The notes beneath the pieces are model-generated. The model was given only the letters and a program-made list of their open reading frames with translations, did not search any database and had not been told where the DNA came from. This document shows, one piece after another, positions 8,778 through 17,156 of a stretch of DNA of 64,000 bases. The number at the start of each line of letters is the position of its first letter. Position 1 is the first letter of the stretch. The translations under genes and the position numbers were made by a program. Source of the stretch: JAVDCA01 sp035293985 (GTDB lineage: Bacteria > Pseudomonadota > Alphaproteobacteria > Rhizobiales > Xanthobacteraceae); NCBI GenBank assembly GCA_035293985.1, contig DATGLS010000004.1, positions 62,001 to 126,000 of the forward strand, written 5' to 3'.

Positions 8778-10391
8778 ATGGACAACTTCTCCCGTACCCA
8801 GATCACCCGCAAAGCCGTCATCCCCACCCGCGGCGGCCTCGTCGCGGCGGCGCACCGCCGCGCCGCCGAGGTCGGCGCCGCCGTGCTCGAGGCGGGCGGC
8901 GACGCGGTCGACGCGGCGGTCGCGGTCTCGTTCGCGATCGGGGTGATCGAGCCGTGGATGAGCGGGCCGATGGCCGGCGGCGCCATGGTGCTGTGGCGCG
9001 CCGACGAAGGCCGCGCCCGCGTCGTCGACTACGGCATGCGCGCGCCGATGGCGCTCGACGTGGCCGACTATCCGCTCGCCGCCGGCACCGTGACCAATGA
9101 GCTCTTTCCCTGGCCGCGCGTGCTCGGCGACCGCAACATCCAGGGCGCGACCGCGGTCGCGGTGCCGGGCGTGGTCGCCGGCATGGGCGTGGCGCACGCC
9201 GAATACGGCCGCCTGCCGTGGCGCGACCTGCTCGCGCCCGCGGTCCAGTTTGCGCAGCAAGGCCTGCTGACCGACTGGTTCTCGGCGCTGCTCACCACGG
9301 CGGCCGCGCGCCAGCTCTCCGCCGATCCCGACGCGGCGCGGATGTTTCTCGACGACGGCACCTGGCCGATCATCGGCTTCTGGAACGCGGCGAGCGAGCG
9401 CCACCTCGATCAGCGTGCCATGGCGGCGACGCTCGAGGCCATCGCGCGCAACGGCGCAGGCGAGTTCTACACCGGCGAGGTCGCGCATGCCCTCATTGCC
9501 GACCTGCGCCGCAAAGGCAGTGCGATGAGCGAGGCCGATCTCGCCGCCTATCAGGCGCGCATCGTCGACGCGCAAACGGTGCCCTATCGGAAGGGCCGCA
9601 TTTTCGTCGCGCCCGGCCTCACTGGCGGGCCGACATTCGCGCATGCGCTGGGCTTCCTCAGCGCCGACATCGCCCCGGCGCGTGGCGCACCCGGCGTCGC
9701 GAGCTACCTCGCCTATGCACACGCGCTCGATCGCGCGTTCAAGGCGCGCCTCGCGCGCGACGGCATGGGGGATGGAATGGGCGACGGCCCGCGCGAGCCC
9801 GAGCATGCGCCGGCCTGCACGACCCATTTCAACATCGTCGACCGCCACGGCAACATGTGCGCGGTCACGCAGACGCTGCTGTCGCTGTTCGGCGCGCGCA
9901 CGGTGTCGCCGGCGACCGGGCTGCTGCTCAACAACGGCCTCATGTGGTTCGACCCGGAACAGGGCAAACCCAACTCGCTCGGTCCCGGCAAGCGCTGCCT
10001 CGCCAATTTCTGTCCGGTGGTCGGCGAGGACGGGGAGGGCCGCCGCTTCGCGCTCGGCGCCTCCGGCGGGCGGCGTATCCTGGGCGCCGTGATGCAGATC
10101 GCCTCGTTCATGATCGACCACGGCATGACGCTGGAAGAGGCGTTCCATCAGCCGCGCATCGACATGAGCGGCGCCGGACGCGTCACCGCCGACCGCACGC
10201 TGCCGCGCCCCGTGCTCGACGCGCTGGCACAGGCGTTTCCGACCATCACCACGGTCCGCACCGGCTATCCCTACGCCTTCGCGAACCCGTGCGCGGTGCT
10301 GCGCGAGGGCGAGATCAACACGGGCTGCACCGAGATCATGTCGCCATGGAGCGACGTGGTGGCGCAAGGAACGCCGGTGGGCGAGGATTGA
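8778..10391 (+). CDS. Gamma-glutamyltransferase family protein
   Basis: A 537-residue Ntn-hydrolase related to gamma-glutamyltranspeptidase, which transfers or hydrolyses gamma-glutamyl groups such as that of glutathione. The autoprocessing site and nucleophile are Thr348 in CTTHFNIVD. The C-terminal ASGGRRIL region matches the small-subunit oxyanion area. No signal peptide is evident at ATG 8778, so it may be one of the cytoplasmic family members. A seven-residue GDGMGDG repeat sits in the linker just before the cleavage site. It is flanked by unrelated genes. Confidence 0.85.
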   Translation: MDNFSRTQITRKAVIPTRGGLVAAAHRRAAEVGAAVLEAGGDAVDAAVAVSFAIGVIEPWMSGPMAGGAMVLWRADEGRARVVDYGMRAPMALDVADYPLAAGTVTNELFPWPRVLGDRNIQGATAVAVPGVVAGMGVAHAEYGRLPWRDLLAPAVQFAQQGLLTDWFSALLTTAAARQLSADPDAARMFLDDGTWPIIGFWNAASERHLDQRAMAATLEAIARNGAGEFYTGEVAHALIADLRRKGSAMSEADLAAYQARIVDAQTVPYRKGRIFVAPGLTGGPTFAHALGFLSADIAPARGAPGVASYLAYAHALDRAFKARLARDGMGDGMGDGPREPEHAPACTTHFNIVDRHGNMCAVTQTLLSLFGARTVSPATGLLLNNGLMWFDPEQGKPNSLGPGKRCLANFCPVVGEDGEGRRFALGASGGRRILGAVMQIASFMIDHGMTLEEAFHQPRIDMSGAGRVTADRTLPRPVLDALAQAFPTITTVRTGYPYAFANPCAVLREGEINTGCTEIMSPWSDVVAQGTPVGED

Positions 10392-10399
10392 AGTGACTG

Positions 10400-10464
10400 T
10401 ACCCCGACCCAGCGTCACGCGGTTGGCGTCCTCGAACGCACGGATCTCGGTCGCGTTCTGCGGG
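10400..10464 (-). pseudogene. Remnant of an RraA-like gene (C-terminal end)
   Basis: Read on the minus strand this gives ATEIRAFEDANRVTLG, close to ANEIRAFEDANRATLV at the C terminus of the RraA-like protein at 14931-15560. The DNA is also closely alike. Nothing of the rest of the gene is present. It is probably a residue of deletion or duplication lying after the gamma-glutamyltransferase gene. Confidence 0.6.
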
Positions 10465-10553
10465 CCGGCGCGGGACCATCGCGTGTCGCGCCACTTGCTG
10501 CCTCTCGAGCTTGATGCGCGCGGCCTACGACGGCATGCAATCGTGTCGGCGAT

Positions 10554-11186
10554 TCATCGTTGCAGCAGGCCGACGACCGTCGGCATCACTGTCGCGGTGA
10601 AGATGCCGCACAGGCCCATTCCCAGGCCCGCGAATGCGCCGCCGGTCTCATCGATGGCCAGCACACGGGCCGTTCCGATCGCGTGTCCGGCGACGCCGGC
10701 CGCGAGACCGGACGCGCGCATGCAATGCAAGCCGGTGAGGCGCAGCAGCGGCAGCGAGAGAATCGCGCCAAGAATACCCGTGACGATGACGAGGATCGCG
10801 GTCAGGTCCGGCAAGCCGCCGATCTGGTGGCTGATCCCCATCGCGATCGCGGTGGTGACCGATTTCGGTGCGACCGACAGGATCACCGATTTGGAGGCGC
10901 CCAGCGCCCACGCAATGCCGATGGCGCTCACGGCGGCGGACGCTGCGCCGGCAATGACTGCGCAGGTGACTGGGGCGGCCGAACGCTGGATGGTGCGCAA
11001 ATTGCCATGAAGCGGCACCGCCAAAGCAACCACGGCAGGCCCGAGCAAGACGTGCACCAGCTTCGCGGTGTCGAAATAGACCTCGTAGCTGGTTCTGGTG
11101 AGATCGAGCACGCCCACGACCATCGCGATCGCCAGCAGGACCGGATTAGCCCACGCAGGCGACCCGATCCGACGGCTGAGCGCCAT
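10554..11186 (-). CDS. lrgB: LrgB/CidB-family membrane protein, N terminus probably frameshifted
   Basis: A polytopic inner-membrane protein of the LrgB family, partner of LrgA in holin-like or metabolite-export roles. The conserved region SPAWANPVLLAIAMVVGVL starts just after ATG 11186, and the PKSVTTAIAMGISHQIGG motif is intact. The expected family N terminus is split: MNIVLASGAAFL begins at ATG 11272, overlapping the lrgA stop as ATGA, in another frame, while GAFVTLAAYELA lies in the LrgB frame upstream of 11186. A one-base shift between about 11190 and 11260 would explain this. Confidence 0.8.
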   Translation of the reverse strand: MALSRRIGSPAWANPVLLAIAMVVGVLDLTRTSYEVYFDTAKLVHVLLGPAVVALAVPLHGNLRTIQRSAAPVTCAVIAGAASAAVSAIGIAWALGASKSVILSVAPKSVTTAIAMGISHQIGGLPDLTAILVIVTGILGAILSLPLLRLTGLHCMRASGLAAGVAGHAIGTARVLAIDETGGAFAGLGMGLCGIFTATVMPTVVGLLQR

Positions 11187-11268
11187 TGCGAGCTCGTATG
11201 CGGCGAGGGTGACGAAAGCCCCGCCAGCGGAAGCCGCAAGAACGCGGCGCCGGACGCCAGGACGATGT

Positions 11269-11664
11269 TCATTTGCGATGCTCCGCTTCGGGTGGCGAAA
11301 GGCTCAGCCGCGACGCAGCCGCTCTGCGTTCGCGCCAGCGTTCGACCGCGCGCATCGTCCACGCCGTGACGAGAATTGCCACGATCGAGGATCCGACCAC
11401 GCTCGCCGCGATCGGCATCCATTCGGCCTGGATCAGCTCGAAGTGCGCCGCCACCCCGACACCGGCCGGCACGAACAGGACCGGGAAGTGCTGCAGCAAG
11501 CCGCGTGCGCTCGTTCCGAGCGTCCCCCACGGCCCGCCGCGCACGATGAGCAGGAGCAGAAGGAAGATCAGGCCGAGGACCGGCCCGGGTATTGGGATTG
11601 CACCGACGCGCTGCAGGGTTTCGCCAACGAGTTGGGCTCCGAGAATAATGGCGAAGTCGCGCAT
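11269..11664 (-). CDS. lrgA: LrgA/CidA-family membrane protein
   Basis: A 131-residue protein starting at MRDFAIILGAQ (ATG 11664). It has the four hydrophobic segments expected of CidA/LrgA and the motif IPIPGPVLGLIFLLLLL. The family resembles holins and works with LrgB in regulating cell lysis or exporting small metabolites. The stop TGA overlaps an ATG (ATGA) that looks like the original lrgB start, suggesting translational coupling. I see no strong ribosome site before 11664, so the start is chosen by homology. Confidence 0.85.
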   Translation of the reverse strand: MRDFAIILGAQLVGETLQRVGAIPIPGPVLGLIFLLLLLIVRGGPWGTLGTSARGLLQHFPVLFVPAGVGVAAHFELIQAEWMPIAASVVGSSIVAILVTAWTMRAVERWRERRAAASRLSLSPPEAEHRK

Positions 11665-11747
11665 GAGCGAAGCTCGACCCGGTTGAACGGGCCGCGCAGG
11701 CTCGGCCGCACGTGCCTCAGGTGGATGCGCGCGCATGTCGGACTCGC

Positions 11748-12074
11748 TCACGGCCCCATGATCCAAGCGCCACTGGTGTCGGCTTCGATCGGAGCGTCGC
11801 CGCCGCCAATGTCGCGGGGGCCGAGCAGGCTCACGGCGACCAGGCCGGCCAACAGGCACCCGGCGACGAGTAGCGGAGCCACGATGCCCGATGTGCCCGA
11901 GCCGGAAGGTGTGTCGGAAAGTCGAGCGAAACGATTCTCCTCGGTTTGCATCGCCATGGCTTTGATTCCGCTGTCTCGATGGTCGTCGAGTAGATGAGCG
12001 TGTCTCGTCCCCGCGCGCGGCGGCATCGCGGAAACGACAGAAGGCCTGGCAGGCACTGTCTCGGGTTGTGTCAT
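11748..12074 (-). CDS. Small hypothetical single-pass membrane protein
   Basis: A 108-residue protein I do not recognise. The start at ATG 12074 is favoured by a good AGGAG six bases upstream. The N-terminal half is polar. Residues about 63-85 (GIVAPLLVAGCLLAGLVAVSLL) form one transmembrane helix, and a short acidic tail follows. It lies just upstream of lrgA on the same strand and may be part of that operon. Confidence 0.55.
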   Translation of the reverse strand: MTQPETVPARPSVVSAMPPRAGTRHAHLLDDHRDSGIKAMAMQTEENRFARLSDTPSGSGTSGIVAPLLVAGCLLAGLVAVSLLGPRDIGGGDAPIEADTSGAWIMGP

Positions 12075-12184
12075 CGGCTGCTCCTACGGTCATAGATCCG
12101 GTGCAACGACAAAGACGAATCGAGTTGATCGAGCAGAACGATCTCCGCGGTGCCGGCACGTGGATCCGGCAGATCGCGACGGCT

Positions 12185-13075
12185 TCATCGCAACAGGAAG
12201 AACAACGTCAGCGGAACCGTGAATGATGCGGACCAGGTCGATACCGCGACCAGGTTCGCAATTTCGTCCGGCTCATTGTTCCAACGCTGGGCAAAGACAT
12301 AGCTCAGCACCGCGACCGGCATGGCGCACTGAAGCACCAGAACGTGCTTGGCTGTGCTTGGAAGCCCGAAGCTTTGAGCCACGATGACCGCAATGGCGAT
12401 TCCAACGACCACGCGGATGATGGAAAATACGACGGCACGTCCAAGGCAAATCGGACGGAGCCGCGCGAGCGATGCGCCAACCATGATCAGCATCGTCGGG
12501 ATCGCAATCCCGCCCAAGAGAGATGCGCTTCGGACGACAGCGTCCGGCAGCCGAAGATGTAGCGACGCGATGGCGATGCCGGCGGCTACCGCATAGACCA
12601 ATGGCGTCCGGATTATCACGCTCAAGAGCGCATGCGGGCGAACCGACGCCACGCAGACGATTTGGCTCAACGGGGAATTGAATGCGTGCGAGACGGCAGA
12701 GAAAACCACTGCGTACGCGATGCCGGATTCGCCGAAGGCGTAATAGGCCAATGGAATTCCGAAGAAACCGTAATTCCCCCAGGTGACCGACGAAAGATAG
12801 GTTCGCACGCGAAGCCTGGCCAGATATAATCCGGCGGCGCCGATCGTAGCCAACAGAACGAGGCAGACGAGCGATGCCATTGCCATTTGGCCGAACGAGT
12901 CAGGAGTGATGTCCGCCTTCGCAAGGGCGGAGAACACCAGACATGGCATCGAAACGTCGGAAACGAGCTGTCCGAACGTCGAGCCATCGTAAGGACGTCC
13001 GAAGCGAACCCACAGATAGCCGAGGATCACCGGAACGGTCACTGGGACCAGCGTCGACAGGAGAGTCCAATACAT
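12185..13075 (-). CDS. AEC-family transporter (auxin efflux carrier type)
   Basis: A 296-residue inner-membrane permease with about ten hydrophobic helices and the symmetrical Mem_trans fold. Family landmarks include VTVPVILGYLWVRFGRP at the N terminus, the SMPCLVFSAL helix and the GNYGFFGIPL motif. Bacterial members export or take up organic acids such as malate or malonate; the substrate here is unknown. It lies 18 bp after the small gene at 13094 and so is probably co-transcribed with it. Confidence 0.85.
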   Translation of the reverse strand: MYWTLLSTLVPVTVPVILGYLWVRFGRPYDGSTFGQLVSDVSMPCLVFSALAKADITPDSFGQMAMASLVCLVLLATIGAAGLYLARLRVRTYLSSVTWGNYGFFGIPLAYYAFGESGIAYAVVFSAVSHAFNSPLSQIVCVASVRPHALLSVIIRTPLVYAVAAGIAIASLHLRLPDAVVRSASLLGGIAIPTMLIMVGASLARLRPICLGRAVVFSIIRVVVGIAIAVIVAQSFGLPSTAKHVLVLQCAMPVAVLSYVFAQRWNNEPDEIANLVAVSTWSASFTVPLTLFFLLR

Positions 13076-13093
13076 TGGTCCCTCCTCAACCAG

Positions 13094-13354
13094 CTACTCT
13101 GCGGGGCTCGAATTGATCGATACGGTTGGTTGCCCGCTTTCCACGGCGATGCGGGCGGCGAGCCGGCTCCGCACGATCTCGGCGCATAATGCCCGAACTC
13201 TGCCGATCAAGCTGCGCCGGGGCGGTCGTCGATACCAATATTCGTAGTACCAGTAGGAATGGGGCATGAAGGGCAAGAACGGAAGAATATCCGGATCACT
13301 GGCTGATAGCGTGTGGACCGGCGGCGAATCTTGCTTTCTGTCATGAGCAGTCAT
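13094..13354 (-). CDS. Small basic protein, DUF1127-like
   Basis: An 86-residue protein. The start at ATG 13354 is supported by AAGGAG eight bases upstream. The centre is aromatic (HSYWYYEYWYRRPP), followed by a basic helix with several Arg that recalls DUF1127 (YjiS-like) proteins, though the match is loose. It is the first gene before the AEC transporter. Small DUF1127 proteins elsewhere bind RNA or help phosphate and stress responses; no role is claimed here. Confidence 0.55.
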   Translation of the reverse strand: MTAHDRKQDSPPVHTLSASDPDILPFLPFMPHSYWYYEYWYRRPPRRSLIGRVRALCAEIVRSRLAARIAVESGQPTVSINSSPAE

Positions 13355-13745
13355 CGAAGGAACTCCTTCACCGACGTTTCCGAGTTTCCCCGCTCTCGTG
13401 GACCGACCGCGGGACATCTTGCGGTTCATGAAACCTCTCCGAGGATCCGCGACCTGCCATTCACAGTCTGGACCATCGACGAAAATCAGGGCGTGCGAAA
13501 ACACACTCGACGTGCCGCGATAACTCCGCGCCAGCCCTCGTCGCGGCGCCAACGCTTCTCCGTGTGGTGAGGCGCTACCGGCGAGGACGCCTGATCGCGT
13601 TGGCGTGCCGGCGATGGGCAATATCGCAAGCCACCGCGAGTGACCTAGCCCGCCGGTCGGCGCCATTCTTCCTATGAACGGATGAGAAATTCGGCGGTGC
13701 TCTGGGATATGATCGCAGGCGGGAAGATGCCCCAGGAGATGATCG

Positions 13746-14896
13746 ATGGCTGCCGACGACGGAGCGCTGCTCGATCTGGTCGATCGCATCTACGAATCTG
13801 TCGACCGGCCGGAGCTCTGGCCCGTGACCATCCGTGCCATCGGAGAGGTGCTTGGAGGACGGCGCCACTTTTGGGACCTGGATCGGCATAGCGAGCGCTT
13901 GGCTCACAATTTCGCGCTCATCCCATCGGCGATTGGCGCCTGTGAGCCGATGTTTCTCCTGTCGCGCGCCGGCCTGAGATTTCTCGACGAGTACGACCGG
14001 GAATTCGGCGAGCTGATCATCCGATTTTTGAAGGTCGTATTCCTCAGCATCCTGTGGTCTCCAAATGACGTGCACGCCCGCGAGGCCATCGGGCTCGTCC
14101 TGACGCAACGCTATGTGGCGGCATTCGACGCGCTTTCTAGCCCAGGACCGACTCCCGCCGGCGCTGCGCGACGCACGCTGATCGCGGCGCTGTGGGCAGA
14201 TGGTCATGCCTTCGGCACAGACAGTCTCAGGGCGATGCAGCTTCTCATGCCTCATCTCGACCGCGCCGTCCGCCTACAGGTGCGCTTGAGCATTGCTGAT
14301 GTTCAGGCTGACCGGGTAGCAGGCGCGCTCGACGTCCTGACCGTCGGCGTGATACTGGTCGCTCGATCGGGCAAACCGTTGTGGGCCAATCGCCGCGCCC
14401 AGGAGATCATGCGCGATGCGAACGGCGTGCGGCTTCGCGCGGCGGGCCTCATGGGGCGGCGGCCTGCTGACACCCGGTCATTGCATGAGCTCATTCAGGG
14501 CGCAGTGTCCGGCGGAAGCCAAGGCCTCGCTGCAATCAGCCGCGGCGAGGATTCGCGGCCGCTGCTTGCGATCGCAGTTCCGCTCAAGCCGCCGGCGGAA
14601 GTGACGCTGTCGATCGATCAGCGGCCGGCGTCGTCTTCATCAGCGATCCGGATCGCACCGACAAGCCGTCGGTCGAGTCTTTGCAGCGAGCCTTCGATCT
14701 AACCTATCGCGAGGCACAAGCCGCGCTCGCCGTTGCGAACGGTCATGGCCTGAAGGCCGCGGCGCAGACGATGGGAGTTGCATTGACCACGGTGCGAAGC
14801 CAGCTGCAGCAGGCCTTCGCCAAGACCGGCACCAAGCATCAGGCAGAGCTCGCCGCCCTCGTGCACAAGACGCTCACCCACGTCAGATATGACTGA
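13746..14896 (+). pseudogene. LuxR-type (HTH) transcriptional regulator split by a frameshift
   Basis: ATG 13746 has AGGAG seven bases upstream. About 290 residues form the sensing part (VDRIYESVDRPELWP at the start, a PAS-like segment near ADRVAGALDVLTVGVIL). The frame is lost near 14611-14621, around a CGATCGAT repeat. The next frame gives VVFISDPD, then QRAFDLTYREAQAALAVANG and LTTVRSQLQQAFAKTGTKHQ, an intact LuxR helix-turn-helix, stopping at 14896. One missing base (or two extra) would join them. As read, the DNA-binding domain is not made in frame. It is divergent from the small gene and AEC operon, a possible target. Confidence 0.75.
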
Positions 14897-14930
14897 GACG
14901 CGGCCGGCTGCGCCCGAGTGCCGTGCGCGA

Positions 14931-15560
14931 TCAGCCAGGTCCGACCAGCGTCGCGCGGTTCGCGTCCTCGAACGCGCGGATCTCGTTCGCCTTCGCCAGC
15001 ACGATCGACTTCGTCGCCACCGGGATGACCACGACCGCAGTCTCGTCGGCAAAGATGATGTCGCCCGGATCGACCCGCACGGGCCCGAGCATGACCGGCT
15101 CGTTGATCGAGGCGGTCTTGAGGTCCCACTGGCTCTTCACGGGGCTGAGACCGCGCACGAAGCTCGGAAGCCCGGAGGCGCGCACGTCCGGGCCGTCGCG
15201 GGTGGCGCCGTCGATGACGGCGCCGGCGACCCCGTTCTGCTTGCAGGCGTAGCAGTGGAACTCGCCCCAGGTCGCGACGTCGACGCGCCCGCCATTGTCG
15301 ATCACCACCACGTCGCCCTTGCCGGCAACCTTGCGCGTGACCTCCTGGTGGCGTGTGAGCTTGGCTTCGCGGTCCTCGTCGGCATTCTTAGGCACTTGAC
15401 GGCACGTGACCGCAGTGCCGACGATCTTGGTGCCGGGCGCCGCCAGCATCATCAGGCCGGTCACGATCGATCGACGCAGTCCGAGCATCTCCATGGCATC
15501 GCTGATTTGGCCGCTGGCGAGGGTGGCGAAATCGGCGCGTTCCTGGTCGGTCAATGGCAT
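14931..15560 (-). CDS. RraA-like family protein (possible aldolase/decarboxylase)
   Basis: A 209-residue protein of the RraA/MenG-like superfamily. Many members are 4-hydroxy-4-methyl-2-oxoglutarate or oxaloacetate-type aldolases, and some are annotated as ribonuclease E inhibitors. The loops GDVVVIDNGGRVDVATWGE and GAVIDGATRDG supply the glycine-rich site and the Arg/Asp pair that binds substrate and divalent metal in the aldolases, so an enzyme is as likely as a regulator. A truncated relative lies at 10.4 kb. Confidence 0.8.
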   Translation of the reverse strand: MPLTDQERADFATLASGQISDAMEMLGLRRSIVTGLMMLAAPGTKIVGTAVTCRQVPKNADEDREAKLTRHQEVTRKVAGKGDVVVIDNGGRVDVATWGEFHCYACKQNGVAGAVIDGATRDGPDVRASGLPSFVRGLSPVKSQWDLKTASINEPVMLGPVRVDPGDIIFADETAVVVIPVATKSIVLAKANEIRAFEDANRATLVGPG

Positions 15561-15593
15561 AGTGTGTTCCGTCGCGGTTGAGACAGGGCCGCA

Positions 15594-15932
15594 TCATCCC
15601 TTGAACGCCGCGAGCCCTTCGGCGCGGCCGGAGTAGATGTTGAACATCGCGTCGAAGCCGCTCGTGTCGAGCACTTCGCGCACCTGCTCGTTGACGCCGC
15701 ACAGCGCGAAGACGCCGCCCGACGCCTTCGCCTTCTTCACCAGGATCAGGACCGCGCGCAGCCCGGCGCTGGTGACGTGATCGATGTCGGTGAAGTCGAT
15801 CAGGATCTTCGGATGCGTGCCGGTGATGAGTGCGCCGACCTCGTTGGCGAAGGCCGCGCTGTAGATGCCGTCGAGCCGACCATGCGCCGTGACCACATGG
15901 GCGTCCCCGATCTGCTCCTTCTCGATGTCCAT
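15594..15932 (-). CDS. STAS-domain anti-sigma factor antagonist
   Basis: A 112-residue single STAS domain (SpoIIAA/RsbV type). Ser55 in DHVTSAGLRAVL is the usual phosphorylation site controlled by a serine kinase/phosphatase partner-switching pair. Start MDIEKEQIGD at ATG 15932 fits the domain edge; the longer reading frame upstream adds an unlike sequence. No cognate anti-sigma kinase is nearby. It lies just upstream of the RraA-like gene on the same strand. Confidence 0.85.
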   Translation of the reverse strand: MDIEKEQIGDAHVVTAHGRLDGIYSAAFANEVGALITGTHPKILIDFTDIDHVTSAGLRAVLILVKKAKASGGVFALCGVNEQVREVLDTSGFDAMFNIYSGRAEGLAAFKG

Positions 15933-16010
15933 GCATCCCTCGCTTGCGCCCGGCAGGACCACGAGTGTAGCAAGCGCCGCGAAGCAGATCATCCGCTCTC
16001 GCGACCACAT

Positions 16011-16444
16011 CCGGGAGACCCGGATTTGGCGAAGCTCGAGTCCGGGCTTGCGGAGAGCAAGCCGAGGGCTTCATCGGTGCGCGGCGGCGACCACTCGCAA
16101 CCTGAGGAGTCCGACGACATGGCCAGCAACGCGATCGCTCCCCCGCTGATCGCGTTCGACTGTCAACGAGATGGTGCTCGACCTCGAGATGATGGACGGT
16201 ACGTAGTAGCCTGGATCGAGCGGAGTTCACCTTCCGGCTTGCCCAAGGCAAGACCCGAAGACTCAATCGGGCTGCGGGCGCTCGCCTGGTTCCATTCTGC
16301 AGAGATAATTCGGTGTAAATTTTACCAAATGAGAACCCTTTCGCACAACTATCAGCACACAACATTCCCCCTCACCTACCGTTAAGCCGTTTTTAGAGTC
16401 CGTAGACCAATGTCGCGCCCGAGCATCCGCTCGGTGGGGTTGCG
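16011..16444. other. Long intergenic stretch without a recognisable gene
   Basis: This region between divergent STAS and PilZ genes holds no reading frame I can support. Its second half, from about 16300, is distinctly AT-richer than the surroundings and carries the CtrA-like box described separately, so it is probably promoter DNA for the PilZ gene. Confidence 0.5.
16382..16396 (+). promoter_or_regulatory. CtrA-like box (TTAA-N7-TTAG) upstream of a PilZ gene
   Basis: TTAA, seven bases, then TTAG, one mismatch from TTAA-N7-TTAA, 48 bp before the GTG start of the PilZ gene and inside an AT-rich stretch. It is one of three such sites upstream of c-di-GMP or chemotaxis genes in this window. Confidence 0.35.
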
Positions 16445-17131
16445 GTGTCAGTCGAAACATTTCTGAACGAGCGTGCGGTCAATATCGCGGTCGACGGCAG
16501 CTATTCGCTCGAGCGGCGCTGGTACGACGCCGATGGAAAGCTGCGCAGCTTTGCCTGTCGAACGACCCGTGTCTCGCCGTTTCGCATGATGGTCCAGGTC
16601 CCGGTGGTCGGCCGTGTCGGCGAGCGCCTGAAGTCCTATTTCCCCGCGTTTGGCGATTTCGAAGGCGTCATCAGCCATACCATGCGCGGGAGCTTTCTGG
16701 TCGACATGGAATTGACGGAGGAACGTCGCGCGCGACTGGCCGATCACCTGGCCTGGCTCGAAAAGAAGATCAGCGATCCGAACGTTCAGGATGCAAGGAA
16801 AGACGCCCGCATCGTCCCGCCGGCAGCCCACTCGGTGTTCATTCTGGCCGACGGCAGCGTGCACACCTGCTTCCTCATCAACATGTCGTCGTCGGGCGCC
16901 GCGATCTCTGCCGAACTGCAGCCGCCGGTCGGCACACCATTGGCAATCGGCGGGTGCGTGGGCCGTGTGGTCCGGATTTTCGAAACCGGATTCGCGGTCA
17001 AGTTCGTCCACCAGCAATCGCTCGACGATCTGTCCCGCCTCATCGTCGTGCAGCCACGCCGGGCATCGATTTCCCCGGCGGAAGGCCAGGCCGGCGTGGC
17101 TGTCAGTCAGTCAGCGGCCAGGTGCGCGTGA
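16445..17131 (+). CDS. PilZ-domain protein with a second N-terminal PilZ-like module
   Basis: A 228-residue protein starting at GTG 16445. The C-terminal half is a PilZ domain: RxxxR (RKDAR, around residue 120) and NxSxxG (NMSSSG), the two c-di-GMP binding motifs. The N-terminal 100 residues (VDGSYSLERRWYDADGKLR onwards) resemble a PilZ fold without the binding motifs, as in two-module receptors that dimerise on ligand binding. It is probably a cytoplasmic c-di-GMP receptor acting on motility or the cell surface. It converges on the ABC transporter gene. Confidence 0.8.
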   Translation: MSVETFLNERAVNIAVDGSYSLERRWYDADGKLRSFACRTTRVSPFRMMVQVPVVGRVGERLKSYFPAFGDFEGVISHTMRGSFLVDMELTEERRARLADHLAWLEKKISDPNVQDARKDARIVPPAAHSVFILADGSVHTCFLINMSSSGAAISAELQPPVGTPLAIGGCVGRVVRIFETGFAVKFVHQQSLDDLSRLIVVQPRRASISPAEGQAGVAVSQSAARCA

Positions 17132-17156
17132 GCGCGCCTACGCTCTTTGCGTTCTA

